This document shows, piece after piece, positions 1-9,876 of a DNA stretch of 64,000 bases. The notes below the pieces were generated by a model. That model was not told where the DNA came from. It made no database searches and saw only the letters and a list, made by a program, of their open reading frames with translations. Made by a program: the position numbers and the translations under genes. Source of the DNA: Heterodera schachtii (lineage: Eukaryota; Nematoda; Chromadorea; Rhabditida; Heteroderidae); contig SIJG01000006.1 in NCBI GenBank assembly GCA_023374025.1, forward strand, positions 573,814 through 637,813, given 5' to 3'. Within the stretch, counting starts at the first letter, position 1; each line of letters begins with the position of its first letter.

Positions 1-1637
1 TACAAAACTCTTACCCAGGTAGGCTTCTAAAGCCCTAATTCACACATTATCATAACTACAGTTTATTTATTTGAAGTTTTGGCAGGGTCATTCGTAAAAT
101 TATTTATTTTTGCAATAAACTCTGTCTTCGGTCTAGTAGGCCCGGAAATTCCGGCTTTCTTGTTGATTTTCAAAAGCCCAAACTCGCTCATTTTCGCAAT
201 TCTTTTTTTACATGTCATGTATTTTTTGTTTTTATTGTTCTGTAAGCGCAAATATGCGCAAACCCTAAATTGTTACATCTATAATTTTTAATTGAAGCAT
301 ATGTTGAAATAATTAATTTTTCTCGACGGTTGGCCCGTAATTCTGTAAAGGATTTGCGGCTTATATCCTCGCTTCGACTCACTTGGCCATATATAAAAGG
401 ATTGCTCAAATATCATTCATTCGCTTCAAAAAAGCCAGATTTTAACTGCTTAAACCGTTTAACATTAAAATTGTCAAAAATGGCCCGTTTTTTCATTTAC
501 TGCACAAAAACGGTCGTGAAATTTATAAGTCCCTACAAAACTCTTACCCAGGTAGGCTTCTAAAGCCCTAATTCACACATTATCATAACTACAGTTTATT
601 TATTTGAAGTTTTGGCAGGGTCATTCGTAAAATTATTTATTTTTGCAATAAACTCTGTCTTCGGTCTAGTAGGCCCGGAAATTCTGGCTTTCTTGTTGAT
701 TTTCAAAAGCCCAAACTCGCTCATTTTCGCAATTCTTTTTTTACATGTCATGTATTTTTTGTTTTTATTGTTCTGTAAGCGCAAATATAAGCAAACCCTA
801 AATTGTTACATCTATAATTTTTAATTGAAGCATATGTTGAAATAATTAATTTTTCTCGACGGTTGGCCCGTAATTCTGTAAAGGATTTGCGGCTTATATC
901 CTCGCTCCGACTCACTTGGCCATATATAAAAGGATTGCTCAAATATCATTCATTCGCTTCAAAAAAGCCAGATTTTAACTGCTTAAACCGTTTAACATTA
1001 AAATTGTCAAAAATGGCCCGTTTTTTCATTTACTGCACAAAAACGGTCGTGAAATTTATAAGTCCCTACAAAACTCTTACCCAGGTAGGCTTCGAAAGCC
1101 CTAATTCACACATTATCATAACTACAGTTTATTTATTTGAAGTTTTGGCTGGGTCATACGTAAAATTATTTATTTTTGCCATAAACTCTGTCTTCGGTCT
1201 AGTAGGACCGGAAATTCTGGCTTTCTTGTTGATTTTCAAAAGCCCAAACTCGCTCATTTTCGCAATTCTTTTTTTACATGTCATGTATTTTTTGTTTTTA
1301 TTGTTCTGTAAGCGCAAATATAAGCAAACCCTAAATTGTTACATCTATAATTTTTAATTGAAGCATATGTTGAAATAATTAATTTTTCTCGACGGTTGGC
1401 CCGTAATTCTGTAAAGGATTTGCGGCTTATATCCTCGCTTCGACTCACTTGGCCATATATAAAAGGATTGCTCATATATCATTCATTCGCTTCAAAAAAG
1501 CCAGATTTTAACTGCTTAAACCGTTTAACATTAAAATTGTCAAAAATTGCCCGTTTTTCATTTACTCCACAAAAACGGTCGTGAAATTTATAAGTCCCTA
1601 CAAAACTCTTACCCAGGTAGGCTTCTAAAGCCCTAAT
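1..1637. repeat. 533-bp tandem satellite
   Basis: The block beginning TACAAAACTCTTACCCAGG starts at 1, 534, 1067 and 1599, a period of 533 bp (532 for the last step). Units differ by few substitutions. The third and fourth carry private changes such as GGGTCATACG for GGGTCATTCG. The DNA is A+T-rich and no reading frame looks like protein; the short open frames recur once per unit in several frames. The array is probably truncated by the left edge of the window. Confidence 0.95.
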
Positions 1638-1793
1638 AAATAATTTTACGTATGACCCAGCCAAAACTTCAAATAAATAAACTGTAGTTATGATAATGTG
1701 TGAATTAGGGCATTAGAAGCCTACCTGGGTAAGAGTTTTGTAGGGACTTATAAATTTCACGACCGTTTTTGTGCAGTAAATGAAAAAACGGGC
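1638..1793 (-). repeat. Inverted partial satellite unit
   Basis: This segment is the reverse complement of about 155 bp of the satellite, matching roughly 1016-1170 and sharing the third unit's private GGGTCATACG variant. With the forward block at 1599-1637 it forms an imperfect hairpin. It abuts GC-rich polymerase-like DNA at about 1794, where the sequence CTCCACGTCCC continues normal polymerase sequence without a filler. Confidence 0.9.
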
Positions 1794-3467
1794 CTCCACG
1801 TCCCAGAACAGAAAACGGAGCGGGCGCCGACGTCGATTCGGTTCCGCAACACCATCGTCGTTGTCGTCGTCGTCATCGTTGTCGTCGTCGTCCTCGAGGC
1901 CTTCGGCCGGGACGGGTGGCCGCTCCGCGTCATTGGCGATCAGCTGACACTGCGCACGCTTCGGTTAAATGAAGTGGGGGGTCCACTGCGTTTCGTGAAT
2001 GCCGAAGCAACGCGCGCACTGCTGTTGTGCTGCCTGCTGTCGGTCAACATTGTTGTTGTTGTTGAGGGCGCACGCGTGCGCGCCGTGACGGGCCCACACC
2101 ACCTGACGACAGCGGGCGCACACGCGCCGCTCCTCACACATCGGACGGTGGGGTCTGCCGCGCCGACGGTCGTGTTGCCAGCCAGGCGGCGGCGGGTCCA
2201 CCCGGCGCCGGTGCGCCTCGAAGCAGTCCGCGTTCTCGAACACGAACAGGCAGTCGGCGCAGCGCGACGGAGCGTGGCCCGGCTCCCGCGCACAGGGACG
2301 GCCCCAGCCAAAGCGAAGACACTGGGGGCACAGCGCCCGGCAGCCTTGCGGGTACGTGCGCCGGTCCACCGGCTGCTCACAGTCGACACAGTATTGGCGC
2401 GCCTAAACCTTCCCATATTTAAAAATAATTTCACTATGTAAATGGACATTGACATACATGGAATAGCTGCTCCGGGCACTGTATGTACCCGAAGTTGCCG
2501 TCCTGTGCCACCAAGCACAGGTTAAAGCGTGCCGGCCGCGCGCCCTTCCACGCGATGCGGTAGGCCAGCTCGCGGGCGAAGATGACCAGCCGCACTTGGT
2601 GGGGGCCCAGGCTGGCGTCCAGCCAGCGCTGGACTCGTTGCGCCTCGGTAGCCCCGTACGTTGGGCGGTCCAGCGGCACCGCTGCGTCCTCCAGCAGGCG
2701 ACGTGCCTCGGGCGCGCCCGCTTCGCCACGCTGCGCCAGACAGAAGGCGCGGAAGTGGACCACGTTGCGATGCTCCAGTACGCAGATGCGCCGCTGGGCC
2801 AGCCCCAGCACGATGGCGCGTGCCATGCACCAGCGGTCGCCGCCCGCCCCGTTCACAACCGGCACAAAGGACTGGCAGCGGACAGTGCCGCGTGCGCGCT
2901 GCTCGTCCTCGGCACATGCGCCCTCCACGCGCGCGGCTAAACGGAGGGGGGGGGAGGGTCAAACTTTGTCGAAGAGACAGGGGTGGGGATGCCTAGGACG
3001 AGCTCACCGGGCAAGGCCCAAACCGCCGACACTTTGAAGCAAACGTCGGCGGAGAACAGGTCGAGCTCGTCGTACTGCTTCGCGAATGTTTCGAGGGCGG
3101 CCGCCAGCGCGTGCGCACTGTTCTGCTGTGGTGGGCGCATCGGCACGTGGAAGCAGTTGTCCCAGCCGGGCGGCTGTACGGACAGCCCGACGCGGAGCGG
3201 CTCCGCACGCCCGTCCAGCACGCGCGCCATCAGACGGGCGATGCAGCGTGCGAGCAGTAGGTCGGGGCGCCGCGCCCGCTCCCAGTTGTGGAAGCGCACT
3301 TGGATGGTCTCGGTCTGCGTGGCACGCGACCGGGAGCCGGCCCGCTCCCAGACACCGACCACGGTGAAGAAGTCGTCAACGACTTCACCGCCGTCGTCGT
3401 CGTCGTTGTCATCGGCTTCCGCTTCTTTGGTTGTCGTCCGCCTTCGGCCGCGTCCCGTCTGAGTCAA
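1794..3467 (-). pseudogene. Protein-primed DNA polymerase B, N-terminal fragment (copy P1)
   Basis: Three exons can be read on the minus strand. Exon 1 (3467-3008, after a CTCTTCAG acceptor) holds an acidic stretch and the N-terminal module around 'VGLSVQPPGWDNCFHVP'. A 71-bp GTGAGC...TTTAG intron follows. Exon 2 (2936-2458) has 'DRWCMARAIV'. After a 55-bp intron, exon 3 (2402 downward) holds a Cys/His zinc-binding region (CADC, CARC and CARC pairs). This order resembles nematode Polinton/Maverick-type polymerases as I know them. It is broken: a TAA stop follows 'TQWTPHFI' near 1967, and the satellite truncates it at 1794, just inside the Exo I motif. The polymerase domain is absent. Family assignment is by motif memory and context, not by search. 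Confidence 0.7.
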
Positions 3468-3479
3468 CTGAAGAGGTGG

Positions 3480-3770
3480 GCGGAAATAATTTTTTGTCGA
3501 CTCTAATTTCCCCCCCCCCCCGCCCATTTTAGGCAAACTATTTGCAGTCACGCGTGCGCTGTTCAGTTGCAAAGGGCTGCGCGTGCGCGTCTGACCCCCC
3601 CCCCCCCCCCTTAACCCCACACCCCCCCCCCCCTCACGCGTGCGCTGTTCAGTGCAAAAGGCTGCGCGTGCGCGTCTGACCCCCCCTTAACCCCACACCC
3701 CCCCCCCCCATTCGCTTTGCGCATGCTCACGCGCGGTCAACAGATATCGAAATTGTTATTTTATATAGCA
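3480..3770. repeat. C-tract tandem repeat
   Basis: About two copies of a 65-75 bp unit combine CACGCGTGCGCTGTTCAGT, GGCTGCGCGTGCGCGTCTGA and long C runs with TTAACCCCACAC. Almost the same block occurs at 9535-9780, again between a RING-like and a polymerase-like segment, so it belongs to the duplicated unit. On the minus strand it may lie in the intron or spacer before the polymerase exon 1 acceptor. Confidence 0.8.
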
Positions 3771-3826
3771 AAATTATAAATTAGTCATCATCATCATCAT
3801 CATCGTCGTCGCCCCCCATCCCATCA

Positions 3827-4658
3827 TCAATCACTCCACGCAGCCAACTCCACAAAGGAGCCGTCCGTGCTGTCAGACGACGGCGGGCCAAAGGAGCCGA
3901 AGCCCGAGCAGCTGGGACCCGTCCGCCCCCCGCTGCGCCTCTGTCGTCGTCCACCTGAAGTTGACGGTACGACCATATCGTCGTCGTCGTCGTTGTTGTT
4001 GTTGTGGGCCTGCATCACTGGCCACGGAGTCGCTGTCCGAAGCGTCTTCCTCCTCCACCGTCGTCAGCGCGGCACCGCTCAGCAGATGCCGTCGGCACAG
4101 TGGACAGCAGCGGGAAGCACCCGCGTGCATCCACAGACATGCGGCGCAAAACTGTTGTTGGCAACAGCCTGTACGCAGCAACACTTTGCCTTCCAAATCT
4201 TCAAGGCAGACGGGGCACGTGCGGTCGCCCGCTGCTGTCGAGTCGCTTCCACGATGCACTCCGTCCGACAGCTGCTTCAGCTCCGCTAGGGTGAGAGGCA
4301 CCCAGTCGGCTGAAGCCTCGTCGAACTGCACCCAGTCGTTGAGCGTACGCCCCTCGGCCTGGAGCAGGTCCCGGGCGGTAGCCATCTGATCGGCACCGAA
4401 CGCTGTCCAGTCCGCGTCGTCTTCTGCCGGCTCTCCGGCATTGTTGTTGTTGTGGGCAGTGACGGCCAGCAGTCGCCAAAATGGCAGGTGTTCTGTGCGC
4501 AGCCGGCGGCGCTGCAGGCGTTCGCGACGCCGTCGCCGCGAGCGGCGCTGCTGCTTGCGGCGTGCGGCAGCCGGGTCGTCTGCTGTCGATGAGTGATGAA
4601 ATTTGACGCGGTAGAGCGGCCGGTAGTCGGGCGCCTGGAGTCGGGCGCTTCTCCGAAG
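3827..4658 (-). pseudogene. RING-like zinc protein (copy R1), frameshifted
   Basis: The coding stretch starts behind a CATTTCAG acceptor at 4658, with no clear ATG, so an upstream exon is likely. It encodes a very Arg-rich segment, a poly-Asn tract, an acidic helix-like region and then a RING-like cluster: CPVCLEDL, CCQQQFCAAC and CPLC. The residue expected to be His in C-x-H-x-F-C is Gln. An acidic and poly-Asn tail with a Ser/Gly-rich end normally follows. In this copy an extra base near 4012 (GGCCTGCATCAC against GGCCTCATCAC in copies R3 and R4) shifts the tail out of frame. The partner gene is unknown; a link to the adjacent polymerase exons is inferred only from their constant order. Confidence 0.65.
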
Positions 4659-4795
4659 CTGAAATGCATTTCGGGCTCGCACGCGTGCGGCTCAGTCAAA
4701 TGCCCGACCATTGGCGCGCGATCGCGCGCCACCCGGGTATGCCTGGTCGCACGCGTGCGGGCGCGACCGCCACTTGACACATACATAAATTTTGG

Positions 4796-5000
4796 GCGAC
4801 GCACGCGCGAGCGGCCCGACCACATTTGGGTCGCACGCGGGCGGCACGATCACATTTGGATCGCACGCGGGCGGCCCCGATCACATTTGGGTCGCCCGCG
4901 TCCGATCCGATCACATTCAGGTCGCACGCGAGCGGTCCGATCACATTTGGGTCGTACGCATGCGGTCCCGTCAATTTTGTGTCGCCCGCTGCGATCCAAA
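4796..5000. repeat. 30-bp minisatellite, short array
   Basis: About seven degenerate 30-bp units of the type TCGCACGCGAGCGGTCCGAT followed by CACATTTGGG lie immediately upstream (minus-strand sense) of RING copy R1. The same sequence borders RING copies R2 and R4, but the copy number differs greatly between sites. Confidence 0.85.
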
Positions 5001-5030
5001 CACCTTAGTGTCAAACATGCTTGTTTTTCT

Positions 5031-6107
5031 TCAACTCCGCTTTTGTACACCCCCCCATACCCCATTGTGGGCCAGCATCACGGTGCGCACATTCACGGGC
5101 CCGTCGTGGAGCACAAAATCGGCAAACTGAGCCATCGGCGTACGCCCGGTCGCCGCGTCGTGGAAGAAACGCAAGCGGCGCGGGTTTGGCCGCCGCCGTC
5201 GTCCCCCGCCCGCGACTGCGTTCTCGTCTTCGTCGTCGCTGAACGCGTCCTCGCGCGCGCGCATCAGCCACTGGCGGTGTTGTCCGTCGCGCCAAGCCGC
5301 ACCGCCGCAGCAACAGCCCGGCGCCCGTCGGTCCGGCTCGCGCTCCAAGTCCACGCCCGCGGCCACACACCGCTCACAGATCACCTCCGCGCATACCAGC
5401 AGCGGCACATGTTTGAGCACTCGCGCCGGCACCTCCTCGTCCCCCTCCTCTTCATCTTCGTCCGCCACTTGGGCACACTCCACGTCCCAGAACAGAAAAC
5501 GCAGCGGGCGCCGCCGTCGATTCGGTTCCGCATCGGCACAGTGGACAGCAGCGGGAAGCACCCGCGTGCATCCACAGACATGCGGCGCAAAACTGTTGTT
5601 GGCAACAGCCTGTCGCAGCAACACTTTGCCTTCCAAATCTTCAAGGCAGACGGGGCACGTGCGGTCGCCCGCTGCTGTCGAGTCGCTTCCACGATGCACT
5701 CCGTCCGACAGCTGCTTCAGCTCCGCTAGGGTGAGAGGCACCCAGTCGGCGGAAGCCTCGTCGAACTGCACCCAGTCGTTGAGCGTACGCCCCTCGGCCT
5801 GGAGCAGGTCCCGGGCGGTAGCCATCTGATGGGCACCGAACGCTGTCCAGTCCGCGTCGTACTCTGCCGGCTCTCAGGCATTGTTGTTGTTGTTGGCAGT
5901 GACGGCCAGCAGTCGCCAAAATGGCAGGTGTTCTGTGCGCAGCCGGCGGCGCTGCAGGCGTTCGCGACGCCGTCGCCGCGAGCGGCGCTGCTGCTTGCGG
6001 CGTGCGGCAGCCGGGTCGTCTGCTGTCGATGAGTGATGAAATTTGACGCGGTAGAGCGGCCGGTAGTCGGGCGCCTGGAGTCGGGCGCTTCTCCGAAGCT
6101 GAAATAT
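5031..6107 (-). pseudogene. Chimeric RING-like / polymerase exonuclease fragment (R2-P)
   Basis: The first part is RING copy R2. It carries an in-frame TGA at about 5877, where other copies read Gly-Glu, and a 1-bp deletion near 5611 (CTGTCGCAG against CTGTACGCAG) that shifts the RING frame. At about 5532 the sequence jumps into the polymerase gene, just before the Exo I motif 'FLFWDVE'. It continues through 'HVPLLVCAEVICERC' to an 'AHN' Exo II motif and ends near 5031. The frame is open from 5825 to 5031 across the junction, but the second half of the RING is read in the wrong frame. I infer a deletion-type rearrangement between neighbouring units, not a designed fusion protein. Confidence 0.7.
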
Positions 6108-6231
6108 ATTTCGGGCTCGCACGCGTGCGGCTCGGTCAAATGCCCGACCATTGGCGCGCGATCGCGCGCCACCCGGGTATGCCTGGTCGCACGCGTGCGG
6201 GCGCGACCGCCACTTGACACATACATAAATT

Positions 6232-6590
6232 TGGGCGACGCAAGCGCGAGCGGCCCGACCACATTTGGGTCGCACGCGGGCGGCACGATCACATTTGGAT
6301 CGCACGCGGGCGGCCCCGATCACATTTGGGTCGCCCTCGTCCGATCCGATCACATTCAGGTCGCACGCGAGCGGCCCGATCTCTTTTATGTCGCCCGCGT
6401 TCGACCCAATCACTTTGGACTCGCGTGCGGCCCGATCATTTTAGTCACACGCGAGCGGTCAGATCACATTTGGGTCGCCCGCGTCCGATCCGATCACATT
6501 CAGGTCGCACGCGAGCGGTCCGATCACATTTGGGTCGTACGCATGCGGTCCCGTCAATTTTGTGTCGCCCGCTGCGATCCAAACACCTTA
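6232..6590. repeat. 30-bp minisatellite, medium array
   Basis: Roughly 12 units of the 30-bp repeat (CACGCGAGCGG/CACGCGTGCGG core followed by a CGATCACATTTGG-like half) lie between the exonuclease end of polymerase copy P2 and RING copy R2. Unit variants overlap those at 4796-5000, with four or five extra units inserted. Confidence 0.85.
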
Positions 6591-6593
6591 GTG

Positions 6594-8454
6594 TCAAACA
6601 TGCTTGTTTTTCTTCAACTCCGCTTTTGTACACCCCCCCATACCCCATTGTGGGCCAGCATCACGGTGCGCACATTCACGGGCCCGTCGTGGAGCACAAA
6701 ATCGGCAAACTGAGCCATCGGCGTACGCCCGGTCGCCGCGTCGTGGAAGAAACGCAAGCGGCGCGGGTTTGGCCGCCGCCGTCTTCCCCCGCCCGCGTCT
6801 GCGTTCTCGTCTTCGTCGCTGAACGCGTTCGCGCGCGCGCATCAGCCACCGGCGGTGTTGTCCGTCGCGCCAAGCCGCACCGCCGCAGCAACAGCCCGGC
6901 GCCCGTCGGTCCGGCTCGCGCTCCAAGTCCACGCCCGCGGCCACACACCGCTCACAGATCACCTCCGCGCATACCAGCAGCGGCACATGTTTGAGCACTC
7001 GCGCCGGCACCTCCTCGTCCCCCTCCTCTTCATCTTCGTCCGCCACTTGGGCACACTCCACGTCCCAGAACAGAAAACGCAGCGGGCGCCGCCGTCGATT
7101 CGGTTCCGCAACACCATCGTCGTTGTCGTCGTCGTCATCGTTGTCGTCGTCGTCCTCGAGGCCTTCGGCCGGGACGGGTGGCCGCTCCGCGTCATTGGCG
7201 ATCAGCTGACACTGCGCACGCTTTGGTTGGATGAACTGGGGGGTCCACTGCGCGTCGTGAATGCCGAAGCAACGCGCGCACTGCTGTTGTGCTGCCTGCT
7301 GTCGGTCAACATTGTTGTTGTTGTTGAGGGCGCACGCGTGCGCGTGCGCCGGTCCACCGGCTGCTCACAGTCGACACAGTATTGGCGCGCCTAGACCTTC
7401 CCATATTTAAAAATAATTTCACTATGTAAATGGACATTGACATACATGGAATAGCTGCTCCGGGCACTGTATGTACCCGAAGTGGCCGTCCTGTGCCACC
7501 AAGCACAGGTTAAAGCGTGCCGGCCGCGCGCCCTTCCACGCGATGCGGTAGGCCAGCTCGCGGGCGAAGATGACCAGCCGCACTTGGTGGGGGCCCAGGC
7601 TGGCGTCCAGCCAGCGCTGGACTCGTTGCACCTCGGTAGCCCCGTACGTTGGGCGGTCCAGCGGCACCGCTGCGTCCTCGAGCAGGCGACGTGCCTCGGG
7701 CGCGCCCGCTTCGCCACGCTGCGCCAGACAGAAGGCGCGGAAGTGGACCACGTTGCGCTGCTCCAGTACGCAGATGCGCCGCTGGGCCAGCCCCAGCACG
7801 ATGGCGCGTGCCATGCACCAGCGGTCGCCGCCCGCGCCGTTCACAACCGGCACAAAGGATTGGCAGCGGACAGTGCCGCGTGCGCGCTGCTCGTCCTCGG
7901 CACATGCACCCTCCACGCGCGCGGCTAAACGGGCGAGGGGGGGGGGAGGTCAAACTTTGTCGAGGGACAGGGGTGGGGATGCCTAGGACGAGCTCACCGG
8001 GCAAGGCCCAAACCGCCGACACTTTGAAGCAAACGTCGGCGGAGAACAGGTCGAGCTCGTCGTACTGCTTCGCGAATGTTTCGAGGGCGGCCGCCAGCGC
8101 GTGCGCACTGTTCTGCTGTGGTGGGCGCATCGGCACGTGGAAGCAGTTGTCCCAGCCGGGCGGCTGTACGGACAGCCCGACGCGGAGCGGCTCCGCACGC
8201 CCGTCCAGCACGCGCGCCATCAGACGGGCGATGCAGCGTGCGAGCAGTAGGTCGGGGCGCCGCGCCCGCTCCCAGTTGTGGAAGCGCACTTGGATGGTCT
8301 CGATCTGCGTGGCACGCGACCGGGAGCCGGCCCGCTCCCAGACACTGACTACGGTAAAGAAGTCGTCAACGACTTCACCGCCGTCGTCGTCGTTGTCATC
8401 GGCTTCCGCTTCTTTGGTTGTCGTCCGCCTTCGGCCGCGTCCCGTCTGAGTCAA
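6594..8454 (-). pseudogene. Protein-primed DNA polymerase B, N-terminal half (copy P2)
   Basis: This is the most complete polymerase-like copy. Exon 1 (8454-7998) holds the N-terminal module and ends at a GTGAGC donor. The 73-bp intron is 7925-7997. Exon 2 (7924-7446) holds 'CMARAIV' and is followed by the 55-bp intron 7391-7445. Exon 3 runs from 7390. About 250 bp of the zinc-binding region present in P1 is deleted here, between CACGCG motifs, and the frame shifts. Further on, the Exo I 'FLFWDVE', 'HVPLLVCAEVICERC' and 'CERCVAAG' are intact. The Exo II 'AHN' follows, then a stop at 6594 at the minisatellite edge. No palm domain is present. The family is Polinton/Maverick-like by motif order; I cannot name the element. 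Confidence 0.7.
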
Positions 8455-8532
8455 CTGAAGAGGTGGGCGGAAATCAAAATTATAAATTAGTCATCATCAT
8501 CATCATCATCGTCGTCGCCCCCCATCCCATCA

Positions 8533-9244
8533 TCAATCACTCCACGCAGCCAACTCCACAAAGGAGCCGTCCGTGCTGTCAGACGACGGCGGGCCAAAGG
8601 AGCCGAAGCCCGAGCAGCTGGGACCCGTCCGCCCCCCGCTGCGCCTCTGTCGTCGTCCACCTGAAGTTGACGGTACGACCATATCGTCGTCGTCGTTGTT
8701 GTTGTTATGGGCCTCATCACTGGCCACGGAGTCGCTGTCCGAAGCGTCCTCCTCCTCCACCGTCGTCAGCGCGGCACCGCTCAGCAGATGCCGTCGGCAC
8801 AGTGGACAGCAGCGGGAAGCACCCGCGTGCATCCACAGACATGCGGCGCAAAACTGTTGTTGGCAACAGCCTGTACGCAGCAACACTTTGCCTTCCAAAT
8901 CTTCAAGGCAGACGGGGCACGTGCGGTCGCCCGCTGCTGTCGAGTCGCTTCCACGATGCACTCCGTCCGACAGCTGCTTCAGCTCCGCTAGGGTGAGAGG
9001 CACCCAGTCGGCTGAAGCCTCGTCGAACTGCACCCAGTCGTTGAGCGTACGCCCCTCGGCCTGGAGCAGGTCCCGGGCGGTAGCCATCTGATCGGCACCG
9101 AACGGTGTCCAGTCCGCGTCGTCTTCTGCCGGCTCTCCGGCATTGTTGTTGTTGTTGGCAGTGACGGCCAGCAGTCGCCAAAATGGCAGGTGTTCTGTGC
9201 GCAGCCGGCGGCGCTGCAGGCGTTCGCGACGCCGTCGCCGCGAG
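8533..9244 (-). pseudogene. RING-like zinc protein (copy R3), N-terminus replaced
   Basis: From 9087 to 8533 the frame is open and undamaged through the acidic region, the RING-like cluster (CPVC, CCQQQFCAAC, CPLC), poly-Asn/Asp and the Ser/Gly-rich end. Upstream, the Arg-rich start is cut at 9244 and joined to the start of a polymerase copy (P3), so the natural 5' exon is gone. The spacer to the next polymerase exon is only about 80 bp because the C-tract block seen elsewhere is deleted. Confidence 0.65.
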
Positions 9245-9509
9245 GCTCCGCACGCCCGTCCAGCACGCGCGCCATCAGACGGGCGATGCAGCGTGCGAGC
9301 AGTAGGTCGGGGCGCCGCGCCCGCTCCCAGTTGTGGAAGCGCACTTGGATGGTCTCGGTCTGCGTGGCACGCGACCGGGAGCCGGCCCGCTCCCAGACAC
9401 CGACCACGGTAAAGAAGTCGTCAACGACTTCACCGCCGTCGTCGTCGTTGTCATCGGCTTCCGCTTCTTTGGTTGTCGTCCGCCTTCGGCCGCGTCCCGT
9501 CTGAGTCAA
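9245..9509 (-). pseudogene. Polymerase B exon 1 fragment (copy P3) fused to R3
   Basis: This is the first about 265 bp of the polymerase exon, starting after the CTCTTCAG acceptor at 9509. It matches P1 and P2 up to the sequence encoding 'LDGRAEP' and then switches at about 9244 into RING copy R3, in a different frame. Both parents have GC-rich GAGCGGC-like sequence at the break, which suggests microhomology or replication slippage. Confidence 0.7.
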
Positions 9510-9534
9510 CTGAAGAGGTGGGCGGAAATAATTT

Positions 9535-9780
9535 TTTTTGCCGACTCTAATTTCCCCCCCCCGCCCATTTTAGGCAAACTATTTGCAGTCACGCGTGCGC
9601 TGTTCAGTTGCAAAGGGCTGCGCGTGCGCGTCTGACCCCCCCCCCCCCCCCGCCCTCCCTTAACCCCACACCCCCCCCCCCTCACGCGTGCGCTGTTCAG
9701 TGCAAAAGGCTGCGCGTGCGCGTCTGACCCCCCCTTAACCCCACACCCCCCCCCCCCCATTCGCTTTGCGCATGCGCACG
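9535..9780. repeat. C-tract tandem repeat (second copy)
   Basis: Near-duplicate of 3480-3770: two units of CACGCGTGCGCTGTTCAGT plus a C tract and TTAACCCCACAC. It separates RING copy R4 from polymerase fragment P3. Confidence 0.8.
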
Positions 9781-9876
9781 CGCGGTCAACAAATATCGAA
9801 ATTGTTATTTTATATAGCAAAATTATAAATTAGTCATCATCATCATCATCATCGTCGTCGCCCCCCATCCCATTCA

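Noticed and set aside
863..1357. 164-codon ORF in the satellite
   Set aside because: The same frames recur in each 533-bp unit with stops elsewhere; they arise from satellite variants, not selection.
1..1793. Telomeric repeat
   Set aside because: The nematode telomere word TTAGGC is not present in tandem; only isolated GTAGGC-like words occur.
2582..3037. Plus-strand Arg/Ser/Pro-rich ORFs opposite the polymerase exons
   Set aside because: The opposite strand carries splice sites and family-like motifs conserved between P1 and P2; the plus-strand frames change with every indel.
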